DNA of 31,631 nucleotides from Oppiella nova (lineage: Eukaryota > Arthropoda > Arachnida > Sarcoptiformes > Oppiidae). Location: positions 1-31,631 of the forward strand of contig CAJPVJ010000220.1 of the NCBI GenBank assembly GCA_905397405.1, written 5' to 3'. A program made the position numbers and the translations under genes. This document shows, in pieces, positions 1-14,362 of the stretch (position 1 is its first letter; the number at the start of each line of letters is the position of its first letter). Under the pieces are notes generated by a model. That model saw nothing but the letters and a program-made list of their open reading frames with translations. It did not search any database and was not told where the DNA came from.

Positions 1-263
1 ACACCAGGCGCTCATGCATGCAATGCTCTAACAATTTTCCTTTTACTTCAATTTCCTGGCATTTCATTGCGAATGCTTACCACCAATATATACACTGTAT
101 GTATAAATATATATATATAATTTTTTTGTTACTTTATATATATATAATATTTTTTTTGTGTGCGTATTCTGTAAGAATTGAAAAGTTTTTTATTCATGTC
201 TTTTATTTGGATATCATATGTAAGTGAGTGAGTGAGAGAGTGAGAGAGAGAGAGAGAGAGAAA
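1..263. repeat. Left arm of a large inverted repeat
   Basis: The first ~260 bases are the near-exact reverse complement of 3690-3953. The arm starts at base 1 with acaccaggcgctcatgcatg, and its partner ends with the complement of that string at 3953. The arms differ at only a few places, in T/A homopolymers and one TA-rich stretch around 120-155. Similarity stops inside the (GA)n tract at about 224-263. No open reading frame of note lies between the arms. It is either terminal inverted repeats of a non-autonomous element or a fold-back artefact at a contig end; I cannot decide from sequence alone. Confidence 0.9.
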
Positions 264-1046
264 GTTGGAGAGAAATATTTGATACCTTTCTCTAATAACA
301 AGAATAAAAAGCGAAAACTTATTTTACTTTCTATTCTCTCGTATTTTATTTTGAATTTTCCTATTTTTGTCGTCGAGTTATATAACAAAATATTCGCACA
401 ATTTGTTTGCATGAAAACTAAAACGTGAACTAAAAATACACACAAATTCATTCATTCAATAAATACGAGTATAAAAAAATATTGTACCATATATTGTATG
501 ACAAGTCAAAATATATATATTTATAATTCAAAAATATATATAATACTTTAAGTGTTTGGTTGAATAAAACCAAAAATCAAAATTTTATTTTTCAAACTCA
601 ACCGGCTAAGAGTTATGTGCTTAAATTAATATTTAAAATTTATATATATTTTATATATAATATCCAAAAAACACATTTCTCTCACTCACTCACCGCTACG
701 AGAAATAATTGAAGAGTAAATTATAATTAATTCACAAAAAAGTTTTTATTATTTTATTCATCACTAGGAAAATGAGAGGCAAATATTTTTTAGCCATTAA
801 TTTCGTGTGTATTTTGTGTGTTTCACTACACAATAGAGCAGTGAATATATGTATAGTAGAGAGAAAATAATAGCCGAGAGAATACCCTCTACTCTACCGA
901 ACAGTGAATTAAATGAATGGAAACCGACTTTTTGAACGCCGAGAGTATAAAAACAAATTTATTCAACATTTTTATTGTTAGTCGGAGTCGACCCATCCAT
1001 CGATGATTTCTATGCCATTGCAATCCCTTAATACTATTTAATACGT

Positions 1047-1091
<45 letters not shown>

Positions 1092-3686
1092 GTTTTATCT
1101 TAAAAAACAATTTCTCTCTGATTTTATTATTCAATTCAAGAGAAAAAGGGAAAATAATTCACACAAAATGAATATGACTTTTTTCGGGAGTAAAAAAACA
1201 CACACATATTATGATGATTATTATATACACAGACTAAGTGTATATAGAAGTCGTTGACTGGTAGTGGTGTAGCCGACAGCAGCACCGGGAGAATCACTGC
1301 ACACCACTACCATATAGAGCCCCGGTATGTATAATATAATGTTGTTTAAGTTACATGGATATACAAAATTGTTTTTTGCATAATTAGTTTTGCTCGTAAT
1401 TTGTTATAACAAAAGGATATCATAATAATAGACATAAAAATGATAACAACAATAAAAATTGCATTTTACATACAAATAGCCATATATTTCGCTGGTATGT
1501 AATATACTGCGCTATATATTACGTGTGTGTATATTAATAGCAATTGATTATCTCAACGAAAAATAAATGTGCATTTTATTTGACATTAAATTAAATTAAT
1601 ACCAATAATTTGCACTCATATTAAATGAATGCCTAAATATAATTTTTTGTACACATATTTGACGCCAAATAATGGGTTCGCGTTTGGATTCAATTATAAT
1701 ATAGTAATCATAGACTAAATTGTAGTTTACATGTGGTGTTAAAGAGGAGAGTGAGTTATTTCTGGTGGACAGGCAGTGGGGGGAACGGTAGGGTATAAGG
1801 GGGAGGGGATCAGAGAGAGACCATACAAAGAGGTGGCGCACGTATATGTTAACATCGGGTTTAAAAATAGTAGGGAAAAGGGGTCTGTAGTCGGTGTAAG
1901 GGGTCGACTCAACACGGATAGACAGGGAAAGGGATGCCCGATGAGCACCGGGGTATGTGTGTTGGCTAAGGGGAAGGGAAGGAAAAGCTTAGGACTCGAC
2001 ACACAAAAACCTTAGGAGTAAATTGATATGCCTTCCAGTGGTTTAACAGTATGTGCCGTACATATTACACATACAATACACACACCCATATATACCATAC
2101 ACAATGGGTCGATGAAAAAAAAGGGACACAATATTGTTATATACAGTGAAGTGGTGCACAAAAATATTATATACACTGACGAGAGAATAAAAGTGAACAC
2201 AAAATAAAAAGTAAAATAAAAAAGTCTAGAGAGGCTTAGGGTATAGTAAGTTGAGTAACAAAATAAAAATTAGAGACAAACACATAATATTATTGAGTGT
2301 CTCTGAACCCTAGCTCTCTCTCTCTCCCTCTCTCTCTCTCTCTAATATGATGTTAAAAACATCAGTGAAATTGTTTTTCATTATTTTTCGTTTATTCTGT
2401 GCAAAAATATCACTTTTTTGGCACTAACTATATATAACAGAAATACATCGTATTTTATTTATCTCTGGATTTGATTGTATGCTACGTGTGTCTGTATATA
2501 ATAAGACATTTTATTTCATAACAGCTTTTCTGAAATAAAATAATATGTTATGACTACTGGTGTATACGTATATAAATATTATATATAATGTGAGGTATAA
2601 TATGGTAGCTATCAGTCATAATATTATAAATATCGTATTGAATATTAAAACATGAAATATATTTTATTTCATTAATGATTTTAAAATTGATTTTTATATT
2701 CAAGCGATTAGTAGAGAGAGAATTTAATTTTTAAAATATTATGTATTAAAATAATAATTTTATCGTTATTTAAAATGCGCTCAATTTAATGGATAAGGCG
2801 ATAGTGATTATATACATAACAACATACAGTATAATACTATTTAATTAGCGCTTAAATTAATTGCTTATTACGTGCGCTATAAGAGTGACTCAGTATATAT
2901 AAAATACATGTTTTAATAACTGTTATACAGTTCATATACACAGCGTATTACACGCCGTAATATAAGTGGTATGAAAATAAATAGCTAGCGAAAATATTTT
3001 CTCAAAAAAATTTAAATATTATTCCCATATATTATTTAGGCAACACGAAAATATATAATATATATTATATCTATATTTCTCTCATAGCACAAATTAATTT
3101 TATAGCTAACATACAAAAAAATATTTAAAAATTTATTGCACACACATTTTCCAGACTAAATAATTTATGCATAATATGATAATATTTTATTCTACTGATT
3201 ATTGTCTGGTTAATAATATTTAAACATTGAAACAATAAAATAACAAAATATAAGCTACAACAGCACACACACATATTATAAGCATAATAATAAAATAAAT
3301 ATAATATAATAATCATAAAAATTAAATTTTGTGTTTCAATTCTCACTGAACTAAATATACTTCAAGTGTAACGCCATATACAGTGTACAGCCATACATAC
3401 AGTCAGTACAGTACAGACATAAAAGTACTGTACATATGGAGTGCTATCAAAACAATTTATTATAAGTGCTTTTATAGCCCTTTTGGGTTAAGTTATAAAT
3501 ACAGTGTATTTTCTCTCCCAATCGCTAAAACTCTAGAAATAGGCTAATATATAGCCACTGAACGATACGGATTCATAGAAATCTAAAGAATATATATATA
3601 CATGCGATATATATATATTTATAATTTTGCACACCCCCTTTATAACTCCCAGCGCGAACCCCCTGCTAGTATTGACCCTCTCTCTC

Positions 3687-3689
<3 letters not shown>
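264..3689. other. Non-coding DNA between the inverted-repeat arms
   Basis: This AT-rich stretch has (GA/TC)n tracts at 1055-1088 and 2313-2343 and a G-rich patch at 1740-2000. It also holds a short GC-rich hairpin (stem 1259-1270 with 1301-1312). The open frames are short, low-complexity or composed of microsatellite translations (SLSLSL). I see no gene, transposase or RNA gene. Confidence 0.6.
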
Positions 3690-3724
<35 letters not shown>

Positions 3725-3953
3725 ACTCACTTACATATGATATCCAAATAAAAGACATGAATAAAAAACTTTTCAATTCTTACAGAATACGCACACAAAA
3801 AAATATTATTTATATATAAAGTAACAAAAAAAATTATATATATATATTTATACATACAGTGTATATATTGGTGGTAAGCATTCGCAATGAAATGCCAGGA
3901 AATTGAAGTAAAAGGAAAATTGTTAGAGCATTGCATGCATGAGCGCCTGGTGT
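3690..3953. repeat. Right arm of the large inverted repeat
   Basis: This is the reverse complement of bases 1-263. It begins in a (TC)n tract (3691-3720) followed by actcactcac and ends at 3953, just before gatgggtaggc. Together the arms enclose about 3.4 kb of AT-rich non-coding DNA. Confidence 0.9.
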
Positions 3954-4288
3954 GATGGGTAGGCCTATCCCCTTAAATATCACAAAAAAATTATTTTTTT
4001 TTTCAATAACTATTTTTTACTCGAAGATCTCCCTCTCCCTCATACTCTCCCTCTCCCTCACAAATATTTGCTATCATTTTGTGTGTTGTCTTTCGACTTA
4101 ATTCACTGCAATATAAGTATATATATACTTATACAAGTGTATATATATTTACTTGTGTTATATATTTATTATCCCACAGTTTTCCTATGTCTTAATGTCT
4201 TTTACTGTCTCACTATTACTTTATAACTAATATATAGTTATAAATATAATATATATTTTTTGTTATACCTTTTGTTTTACTCTTTCCT

Positions 4289-4332
<44 letters not shown>

Positions 4333-5169
4333 CATATCCCACTCGAATAATAGTCTATTATTTTTCATTGTGTGCTCACTTAAAAAGCCTAAACACATCG
4401 AAATTGATATAAAAAAATATTGTACGCCGAGAAAACATATACTAGCATTTTATTTTATTTATAGTCAACTGAGAAATAAAGAGATATATATTTATTGTGA
4501 AAGAAATAACAAAAAGAAATATAATTTTTATATACGCTCTCGACTGAGAAATACTATAATAAGTTATTTATATGTCACACACACTGCGAGCGGGTGGGGA
4601 GGGAGAGAGAGACTGGGAGAGTGAGTGAGAGAGAGAGAGACAAAAGGGGCATAAATTTAAATAAATTGTAGTTTTATTCGCAACCATTTTGTTAATACAT
4701 CAAAAACCTCGGATAGAAAATGTGAAACAAGTTTTTTGATTCATAACACAGACTCTGAAAAATAAAATCAAAAACAAATACAGAAAATATTGATATAATA
4801 GAGAAAATGTGTGCAAAAGAGTGATAGGTTTTCCACCAAACAGGCGTTCATTTGGGACACCAGCAAAAAATATTTGCCATATTTTTTTAGTAGTAGTTGA
4901 CGTAAAAAAATATGTATATATTTAAAAATTTCATACATTTATTATTGACATATTACATATATATTTATGTGTATATTGTACAAATATATTTTTTGTGAAA
5001 AATATTTTCACTTAAACATATCGTGTATATATTACTTATATTTATTGTAGATTAGAAACAAATAATTGAATTTGCAACATGTAGATATCCAGCACAAAAA
5101 TGCATACCAGTGCGCTGGTGGTTAGGAAGGCCATGGCATTGAGCCCATCCTTAATCTCACATACATTAG

Positions 5170-5171
<2 letters not shown>

Positions 5172-5207
<36 letters not shown>

Positions 5208-5268
5208 ATATAAGTAGAAATTACTTTTCCAGCCTCTCATCCATTCATTGAATTCAAAGCAATTACTT
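5172..5268. repeat. Direct repeat anchored on (GA)n, copy 1
   Basis: A (GA)n tract (5172-5203) is followed by 65 bases (5204-5268), starting cttaatataagtagaaatta, that recur identically at 5561-5625 right after another (GA)n tract. The sequences diverge on both sides. Confidence 0.95.
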
Positions 5269-5533
5269 AACAGGGAGTTAAGAGATCCAACTAAATATAT
5301 TGAGCTCACAATGAGTTAATACAAAATGAATTAATCATTTGGAGAGAAATTTGATGAAACAATAAATAAAAAAAATAAATATAAGAGAGAGAAGAAAACA
5401 TAACTTTATTTTTAATGCCAATAAGTGTTAAGCGAATTGATTCTCGCTATCGTATGAAATGTTTTTATATATCCTATTCTCATGTTTATAAGGCGTTAAC
5501 TCTATTGTGTTTACAAGACATACAATTTAGGGC

Positions 5534-5564
<31 letters not shown>

Positions 5565-5625
5565 ATATAAGTAGAAATTACTTTTCCAGCCTCTCATCCA
5601 TTCATTGAATTCAAAGCAATTACTT
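5534..5625. repeat. Direct repeat anchored on (GA)n, copy 2
   Basis: This is the second copy of the (GA)n plus 65-base unit, about 357 bp downstream of the first. The exact identity of the unique part and its position next to a microsatellite suggest a recent duplication or a short-read assembly artefact. Confidence 0.95.
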
Positions 5626-6217
5626 CTTAATTAAGATATTTACTCATTAGAGCCATTAGTAGAGTGTCTTAAAAAATATAAGTAGTATTAGTGTAGTGTG
5701 TGTGCGAACTAACTGTGCATTACTTACCATAGAGTGAGAGCTCACAGGAACTCCTAAATCAAGGGTTAGGATGCGAAGGGATCGCAATAAGTACGAGACA
5801 AACGGCAAACGAATTAACATAAAAACTTGTTTTTGCAAATTATATTCAAATTATCCGTTTGTTTGCATTTAATTCAACTCATTTTGCAAACACAGAAATT
5901 AATCGCGTATTTATTTATTTGTAAAATCCTTTCATAACACAAATTATTATTTATATGAATATATTGTCGTGAATATTACGCAACTGATAATTTATTGTTT
6001 AATTTATTGTATTAGCGAAATAATTATTATTTAACCGATTTTTTGTGCGGGGATTTAATTTATATTTCGGGTGGCATTGGGTTCGCAATGAAAACTAATA
6101 CTCCGTTTTTTGGTGTATGTCTTGAGTCCGTCTTTCGTGTACTCATTAAATAAATAGAGAGAGAAGAAAAAGAGGAGAGAAAAGTTTCGGTCACTTCAAA
6201 AGCCATTACTTCTATTA

Positions 6218-6259
<42 letters not shown>

Positions 6260-7357
6260 GTAGACTACTATCTATGAAATAATCTTAAACACTGGAGAAC
6301 CGGTCAAAAAGAGATTGAGTGAAAATGTTTTGCTTCAGAAGGAGAGAGAGAGAGAGAGAGAGCACATATCGGGTGAGATGAGCAACAAAATTGCTGAAAT
6401 ACCGCATATAAAACACTTAATGTGTTTTTTGCTGCAAAAAATCTGTTTATAATATAATTGTGTTTAAAAAGTAAAAACTCTTTTGTGTGTTTGTGTTATA
6501 AGGAGTTTTGCATTCAATGGAGGGTTAAAAATATTTAACTGTTTATTATAATTGACTATTTATAAAGAGATACTGTATTTATACTGTACATTGTATTTAC
6601 AACACAAGCTATTTCAATGGCATACAAATTGAATGTCAATACACTAGTTAATCGTAAACATATTTGCGCTGATATTATAATATGATTTATATTTAAACGT
6701 ATTTATATTATATTGAATACAATATATTATCTCCGGCATTGATATAATTTATATTTAACACATTATACTGATTATAACCCGAAAGTGGTATTTAATATCT
6801 ATCACTGATATTAATAGGTTTAATACCCCACTAACTAGACTTTTTAAAAAGTTTTAGCTATACACATAAATTGACATTTCTCACTGTGTTTATGGGTATT
6901 TGTTGTCACTCTCATTAAGGGCTTCCCCTCTACAAGTTATTGGATGTATACACACATCCATGCACTCACTCTCGCATAAAATACACACACATATTGTAAT
7001 TTTCAGGCTATGGGTGCCAAACATATACACATCCTTCCAGCCATTTGCGAGTCCGTTGCCTCTATTAATACCATACTTATGGCCCTTAAATATATCGCAT
7101 AATATATACTGTATTTTTGTGGTAAATATTAGAGTAGGATATCTCGAGAGAGAGAGACACACACAGAGAGAATGGTGAAGAAAAGAGACTCCCGTTCCCC
7201 TCCCTTTATATATGTGTGTATATAAAGTGGATGTATGTGTATATGTGTTGTCTTTCGCCGTCGTCTCACTCTCCGCACAATTTTTCCCTATCTTTACATT
7301 CAAAACAAAGTATTGATTTTTGTAAACCTATTTTCTGGAGTCATAGGCACTGAAAGT

Positions 7358-7401
<44 letters not shown>

Positions 7402-7419
7402 GCTAACAAAATAAGGGTT

Positions 7420-7493
7420 TGTTTAATCGTACACTTTATTCATAATATCAATGCATTTGGAGAATTGGGAGCTCTCTCTCTCTCTCTCTCTCT
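7420..7493. repeat. Duplicate flanking a single N, copy 1
   Basis: These 74 bases start tgtttaatcgtacactttat and end in (TC)n. They are repeated directly after the N at 7494. This is the usual signature of two overlapping contig ends that were joined without being merged. Confidence 0.95.
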
Positions 7494-7494
7494 N
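7494..7494. other. Single-N join (assembly gap)
   Basis: A lone N sits inside a (TC)n tract between two identical 74-base flanks. The true sequence probably contains one copy. Confidence 0.9.
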
Positions 7495-7544
7495 TGTTTA
7501 ATCGTACACTTTATTCATAATATCAATGCATTTGGAGAATTGGG

Positions 7545-7578
<34 letters not shown>
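7495..7578. repeat. Duplicate flanking a single N, copy 2
   Basis: This repeats 7420-7493 exactly and continues through a longer (TC)n tract into unique sequence (tgtgagcgcagaaaatgct). Confidence 0.95.
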
Positions 7579-7581
<3 letters not shown>

Positions 7582-10190
7582 TGAGCGCAGAAAATGCTAA
7601 ATATTTTTTCCTATGAATTGCGAACAAAAAAAATATTTATTATTATTTTGCGTATAATAATTTTTTTGTTATAGTGGGACACACAATGTGTAGAATTTTG
7701 TTTGACAAACAACACACTCATATGAATGGCAATTGTTATCAACAAAAATAAAAAGCAATACTTTTCTCTCTGTATGTCTGTGCGCTTAATAAATATATTT
7801 TATTAAATTAAATTATAATAACCAAAACATATATAATAAAATTATAGACATTTTGCTGGTAATAAAAGTGGTAAACCCGATACAAAATATAGTTATAATA
7901 ACAATAAAAGTTTTTGTGAATAATAGAAAACAAATTAATATTAATTATTGTGTTGTGTATTAAAAACCCTCTTTGAGGTCACAAACGGATAAGCGATTGA
8001 AAAATAAAATTTAAAAATTGAATACAAATATTGAGCTTAAAAATTATATATCCCTAAACATTAAACAATAACCACTGCACACAAAACAATAACCAATTAA
8101 ACGGAAAGTTGTTTTTCAAACAACAGTTTTATTATATATATTTAGCAAATTGTATAAATTATTGCAAATAATAAATACATTGTATTTCATCGACCGAAAC
8201 GGAAATGAAATTAATTTTTATTTATTCCGAACTCATATTACTGTATATTTGTATGTAATATAAATCGAGTAATAATATTAATATAACAATAATATTGTTA
8301 ATATAATTTTTAGACAATATATTACTACAAATGCCTTTTTGGCGGACATTAGGAGTGTATTTATAATGTATTTTCGGGTCTTAAAAAATCGTGCGGTTGA
8401 GGGAGAGGTAGTTATACACCAAATACTACCAGTGACTGACAAACTGTATGTCATAGGGACGCCAAATTGAGGAACGGGAGGCACAACCGGGAGTGCACTG
8501 TATATGTTTGCTGAGGGGAAATGGATAGAGAAAAATGGTGTGAAATATAAGTTGAGATATAATCTGCGAAAACACTGAACAAAACTACTTCAATACAAAA
8601 ATATTTTAAACACAACCGTAAAACCTAAATATCTCGCGAATATAAGGGGTTATTATCATATGTGCAAAACTACCTGTGCCCTGTGTGTGTGTGTTTGTGT
8701 GTAACCCACACATATACATTTTTCCACACATTAATTATACAATAATATTTGTTTTCAAATTACAAAAAATTTTGTCTCTCAATGGTGTGAACCCCCGGTG
8801 CAGGCAATGGTTCAATATCTTGATAGCTGTCTGTATATACAGTATATATATTCAGTATATATTATGTAATAATAAAAATATATTGAAAAGAAATATTGAG
8901 TGCGAAGGGAAACGGAGGGGACATCAACCCTAAACCAGTCTCTATGAGCACTGGTATTATATATGAGGGGATAGGGAGCGAGAGCACAGGTATCAAAGGC
9001 CACTCTCTCATACATAACACATATTCATAAGACTTTTTTATAACACAATAACAACAATAATAGATACATAACCTGAATATGTGTTATACGTTATGGTGTA
9101 TATAGTCGAGTAAATATATATAATATTACTTGTAAATGTATTTATACGCAAAAATGTTAACCAATTTTTTTTGCTTGTTGTTTAAAAAGTATTTTATTTT
9201 CGCCAATGATTATACTGTGTGTTTGGAAATAAATTTTTTAGTTTTGCAAATTATTTTTGATTTCTCATATTATTATTACTGTTTATGTGTTATATTTGAC
9301 ACAATATGTATAAATTATTACTTATATTGTATGTAGGAATGAATGATAAAAACATATTATAAACACTTATATAGTATAGAAAAGGTAGTTTATATTATTT
9401 TATTCAATACCTCAATAATATTCAAGAATTTATGAGCACTTTTTTACGGATAATATTTATGATTATTTGTTATATAAAAATTGAAAATACATTTTTTTTG
9501 CTGTTCACTAAATATTATAACAATTTTCCCCTCAATTTTATTTTGTAGTCAATTTAGTTCACTGGCGAAAAAGGCTTTTACTTTAGGTTTTTGTGTTTTT
9601 TGTATTTATCATTTCATTTTATTTATTCATTTGATACGAAATTATGGCAAAACATGTTTTACTTGAAAATATTTACTTTTTTAACAAAATATTATTATAT
9701 ATTTAATATTTTGCGAAATACAAAAATTAATTTGCTTTTACATTGCATTATGAAAGTTATGACTAAAATCTGATTTTAAAATATTCTTTGTTTTTCGTAA
9801 ACTTTTTTTCTTGTATTTTATTTCTTAAAGATTTTGTGTTTTTTATTAAATGGAGAGAAAAATTGCGAATTTTAATTTATACCATATTTTTGGCAAAATA
9901 TTCATCCATTCATTGTGTGTATAAATACGGGGATATTCTGTGAGACATATGAGAAAATAATTGTTTTGAATTTTAGGCTAATTATGATTATCGCCAAAAG
10001 GAAGGATAAACGGAATAATGAATGTTTGTATTGTGTTTAATAATACTGTAGTTTGTCTATTATGTAGTAAATGGTTAACTAATATACAAATAGCAACTAT
10101 AATAGCCGAGTTATATATATATATTATATAGTGAGCTAGAATAAAAAAGTATAAAATAAATTATGACTGACATAACTACGAGAAAATGAG

Positions 10191-10230
<40 letters not shown>

Positions 10231-10876
10231 TTTTTTGTGTGTTTGATATGATTTATAACGTAATCGCGAAACATATTTCAAACACCAAAATTTGTGACCG
10301 ATTTTTATTTCAAAGTAAAACACTTTTTTCCCTATTTATAGCTCCAAATACGCTAAATATACACAATTTATATAAACACACAAACATTTGAAATAATATA
10401 ATTAAATTTGCACAAAACGAAATATAATTAATTTTAAAACACAATTACAATCAATTATATTTGCGATTTTATGTTTTATTACTCGCTGATAATTACACAC
10501 TAGCTATTTAATAAAATAAAAGTACGATAACTACTTTTTATTGATTAGCTAATAATATTTCAATTTCTCGTTTCCAGCGATTATAACATACTATTCATGA
10601 TTCATATCAATACAGATATTACAGTCAAACTCACGTTTTTTGTAGCAAACATCGCTCCCCTCTATACATCACTTTTATACCTCTTTTTTCTCAATCCCTT
10701 TATTTTTCTCTCACTCTTGCGATCTATTACTGTATGAAAAAAATAGTTTTTTTGTCTGATATTCTTGTTATTTCATTGTGTTTTTTGCTGTCTATACTAT
10801 TCACTCGTTTACTATAGAGAGAGCTAAAAAAGAGAGCATTTATTTCGTTGGCTTTTGGTCTTTAAGTGAATATACG

Positions 10877-10911
<35 letters not shown>

Positions 10912-13452
10912 GACTTTAGTTGAGTTGTATATCTACTGTAATATGTATCGGAGTCTCTCAGAATTCGCACATAATTTCCTGTAATTTTACAAAAATATAA
11001 AAGTAAATCTCGAATTGAATGTATCAAAAAAGGACAAAATATACTAGCGTATAAATTTTGATGTGAAAAAAGTAAAAAATAAAATAAAATCCACGAATCG
11101 TTGCAGATGTCTAGCGATATAATGGTATTGTATCCATAAGTATAACAAAATAATATTTTTCAAAATATTATATTACTTTCCGATAATATTATATATTTAT
11201 ATGCATATTATTTTTTGTATGCGACAGAGAATTATGTTGAAATTTTAAACCACTAGAAATTTACGATAATATTATAAATTATGATGTTTAAATAAATATT
11301 AATACTGTTTATATGACGGGGGAAAATATACAGTATGTTTTGCAGTCATTTTGTATAATCATTTATGTGTTTTTGGCAGAAAAATATGAAATTCAATAGA
11401 ATTAACAATAATTTCATTTATGATATCATTTTTTATGACTTCACTCCGAAACGGAAATTCATATTTATTTTCTATAAACAAAACATTTACAGACTATTTA
11501 TACGTTGTTTAAGGAGTAATTTAAGTTAAGAAAAATTCATTTCAAATCTCTCTCTCTCTCTCTCTCTCTCGTGTAATATAAAACTTATCGAAACAAAAAT
11601 GTCTCGAAAAGAATTAATTATGGAATCGACTCTCACGGCTCGTATATGTATACCATATACCAGTGCCACTATATGGTGTGGCTGTATGTCTACGAGTAGA
11701 TGTGGTATTCCGAGCACAGGGATGTTAAATATAAATCGTATAATATGGTTGTATGTGTGTATGTGCCCAATGCCTTACAGCCATATGTTATTTATATAAC
11801 ACATAATTTATTCAGTATAGTAGCTGCAAAATAACACATAAGCCATGAATGAGCCAAACATTTGCTGAAAATTATATTCAACGAAACAGAAATAATTTTT
11901 TTGCCCATATTTTCATATTCGCTAAATTACTTTAGTGTTTATATATTTAATAAATATATTTTTTGTCGACGAATTATCTCTAATTTTGCGACAATTTTAT
12001 TGTTTAGTTTTCTCGCAGTTTTTTCTGTTTGAATTGTATTTTATTTTTTTGTGTAAAATAATAAAATTATAGCGAATTATATGATTGCGAGTGAAATTGA
12101 TTTAATAAATCATTCAAATTATTAAATTTTAAAACATATTTTTCTATTATGTTTTTCATGCGATTAGTCGGGAATAAGCAAAAACAAAAACAACAAATAT
12201 TTTAATTATAATACACTTTCAGAAAGTTTAAGAAACAGATTAGTAGTGAACAGACATTGGGAGAGAGAGAGAGAGAGCACAGAGAAATGTCTTAACATTT
12301 TTGCGATAATAACTGGAGATAAATATGTCGTTAAAGAGAACGTCATTATATATAAAAACTATTTTTCAAACGAAAAATATTTTTATTTATAGTTTATTAT
12401 TAGTTTATTGTGTGTAAAGTGTTTAAAAGAGAAAGGGATTTAACTTATATTATTGAGAAATATATTTTTAGGGTTTATATACACACTGAATACACCAGAA
12501 ATATCTATATATCTCTCAATTGCCTTTCCATGAAATTCCGGCAATATTGTGTGGATTGGGATTTTGAAATGTAAATATTTATTACATTAGAGAAATTTTA
12601 TGAAAAATATTTTCGCATCGCTTAAGGAATACTAATTAACATTTAATTTATTTAAGTAATTGATAAATACTTGCTCCCTATTTAAATGCATACAACGGGC
12701 ACCCGTTTGTTAAGCGCCTATTTACGAGTACTTTGTTTATTAATAATGTATTTATTTATTATTAATATTCATAATAATAAGCGCATGAAGTGCGGGGATG
12801 GGAGATAGAGAGGACAGGGAGGGGACTGGGAGTATGTGCCCTATCTTTACGCCGTGTTTAATATTCAAACACCTAATATGATAGCCTGGAAATGGTATCA
12901 TAAAATGGGTCCCAATTTTACCATAACTTTCGCTGACATTATAATGGTTAGGGCGATGGGTTAGGACGTGATATATACTACAGTTCCTCTCTCGCCAGTC
13001 ACACACGCTTTTGTATAATCCATTGGTTCAGTAACTCATTTCATATACCATTCATTCAACTGATGGTTTTTGGCGGAGAGAGAGAGAGAGACATAAAAAT
13101 GGGTGAAAACTTCACTCATTATAATACTCGACATACACTGCGTGTGTAAACCCATTGGAGTGCCTATGAGTGCAATTGTGCCCGAAATTTATCATTTGAT
13201 GAATACTCAAAATTGTCATCAAATGGGTCCACACATGCATCCAAAGGTCCAAATCCTATCGGAGCTCTCAATACAGAGCACAACCCTAACGAACAGTAGT
13301 AGTGAGCAGTGGTATCGACATAAGTAGGGATGGGAGGGGGGAATACAATATGGGGGTCACCATATATTCCGTATATAAAATAATAGGATAAAATATACGG
13401 TGTATTGAAAGGCAAACACTTTCTTTCTTTGAGCCGATATTCAGCCACAGAC

Positions 13453-13495
<43 letters not shown>

Positions 13496-14251
13496 AGTGA
13501 GAAATAATAATAATAACATTATAGATGAACCATGTTATAAACAATAAGATGTTTGCATTGCATGAATGAATGAACGCTTGATTAGTTTTGTTTGTCACAT
13601 AAGAGTAGTATAGTAGGCAAAAGTGGTCTCATTTGACATAATATGAGTTATTATGAGGATTGCATCTCAAATTTATTATCAAATTTGATTGTAACTGCAA
13701 TTTGTTAGTCAAGTAACAATTAAATCAAGCACACTTCTGTATTATTCAATAAATTACAATAGAATATAACTTTTCTACCGTACAGTACATTATGCATTGT
13801 GATACAAACAGAAGTTTTATATCGTTTAAATATTAAATAATTTAATATATCTAAAAATTATGAAAATTATTAAAATATTTAGTTAATAAATCGTTTTAAC
13901 AATTATATGAAATGAATGTTGTTTGATTTGAATATAAAAATATGTATAGCAATAAAAATTTATGTTTAAAATAAGTAAACTAAAAAATAACAATTATTGA
14001 TTATTTATATTGCTAACCAAAAACCAACTGACCTCGGTGCGACTTCTCCTCCGAAAGTGAGAGAACTGACTATGTATTCAATTATTATTAAATATTATTT
14101 ATTTATTTATTTATTAAAAACATGTTTATATATATTTTAGTTAAATCAATTAATAATTTACTAATTATAATTTAAATTAAATATAAATAAACACTCAGCT
14201 CTCCTTTTGAAGCATACATTTAGAGAACGAAATATAAAATAAAATAAAAAT

Positions 14252-14362
<111 letters not shown>

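Noticed and set aside
1246-1319. Possible small exon (AG before, GTATGT after, open frame, GC-rich)
   Set aside because: It coincides with a perfect hairpin and encodes nothing recognisable; no partner exons nearby.
1776-2015. Gly/Arg-rich open frame in a G-rich patch
   Set aside because: The composition reflects a purine-rich stretch read in several frames; no start context, homologous motif or splice structure.
1-3953. Large DNA transposon (Polinton- or Helitron-like) with inverted ends
   Set aside because: No transposase, polymerase, integrase or helicase motif in the interior, and one end coincides with the start of the window.
6890-7303. 137-codon open frame on the minus strand
   Set aside because: It is built of Thr/His/Tyr-rich runs from CA/TA repeats, with no motif, no splice context and strong overlap with low-complexity DNA.
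13164-13598. 144-codon open frame on the minus strand
   Set aside because: It contains a long SLSLSL run from a (GA)n tract and no recognisable domain; a chance frame.
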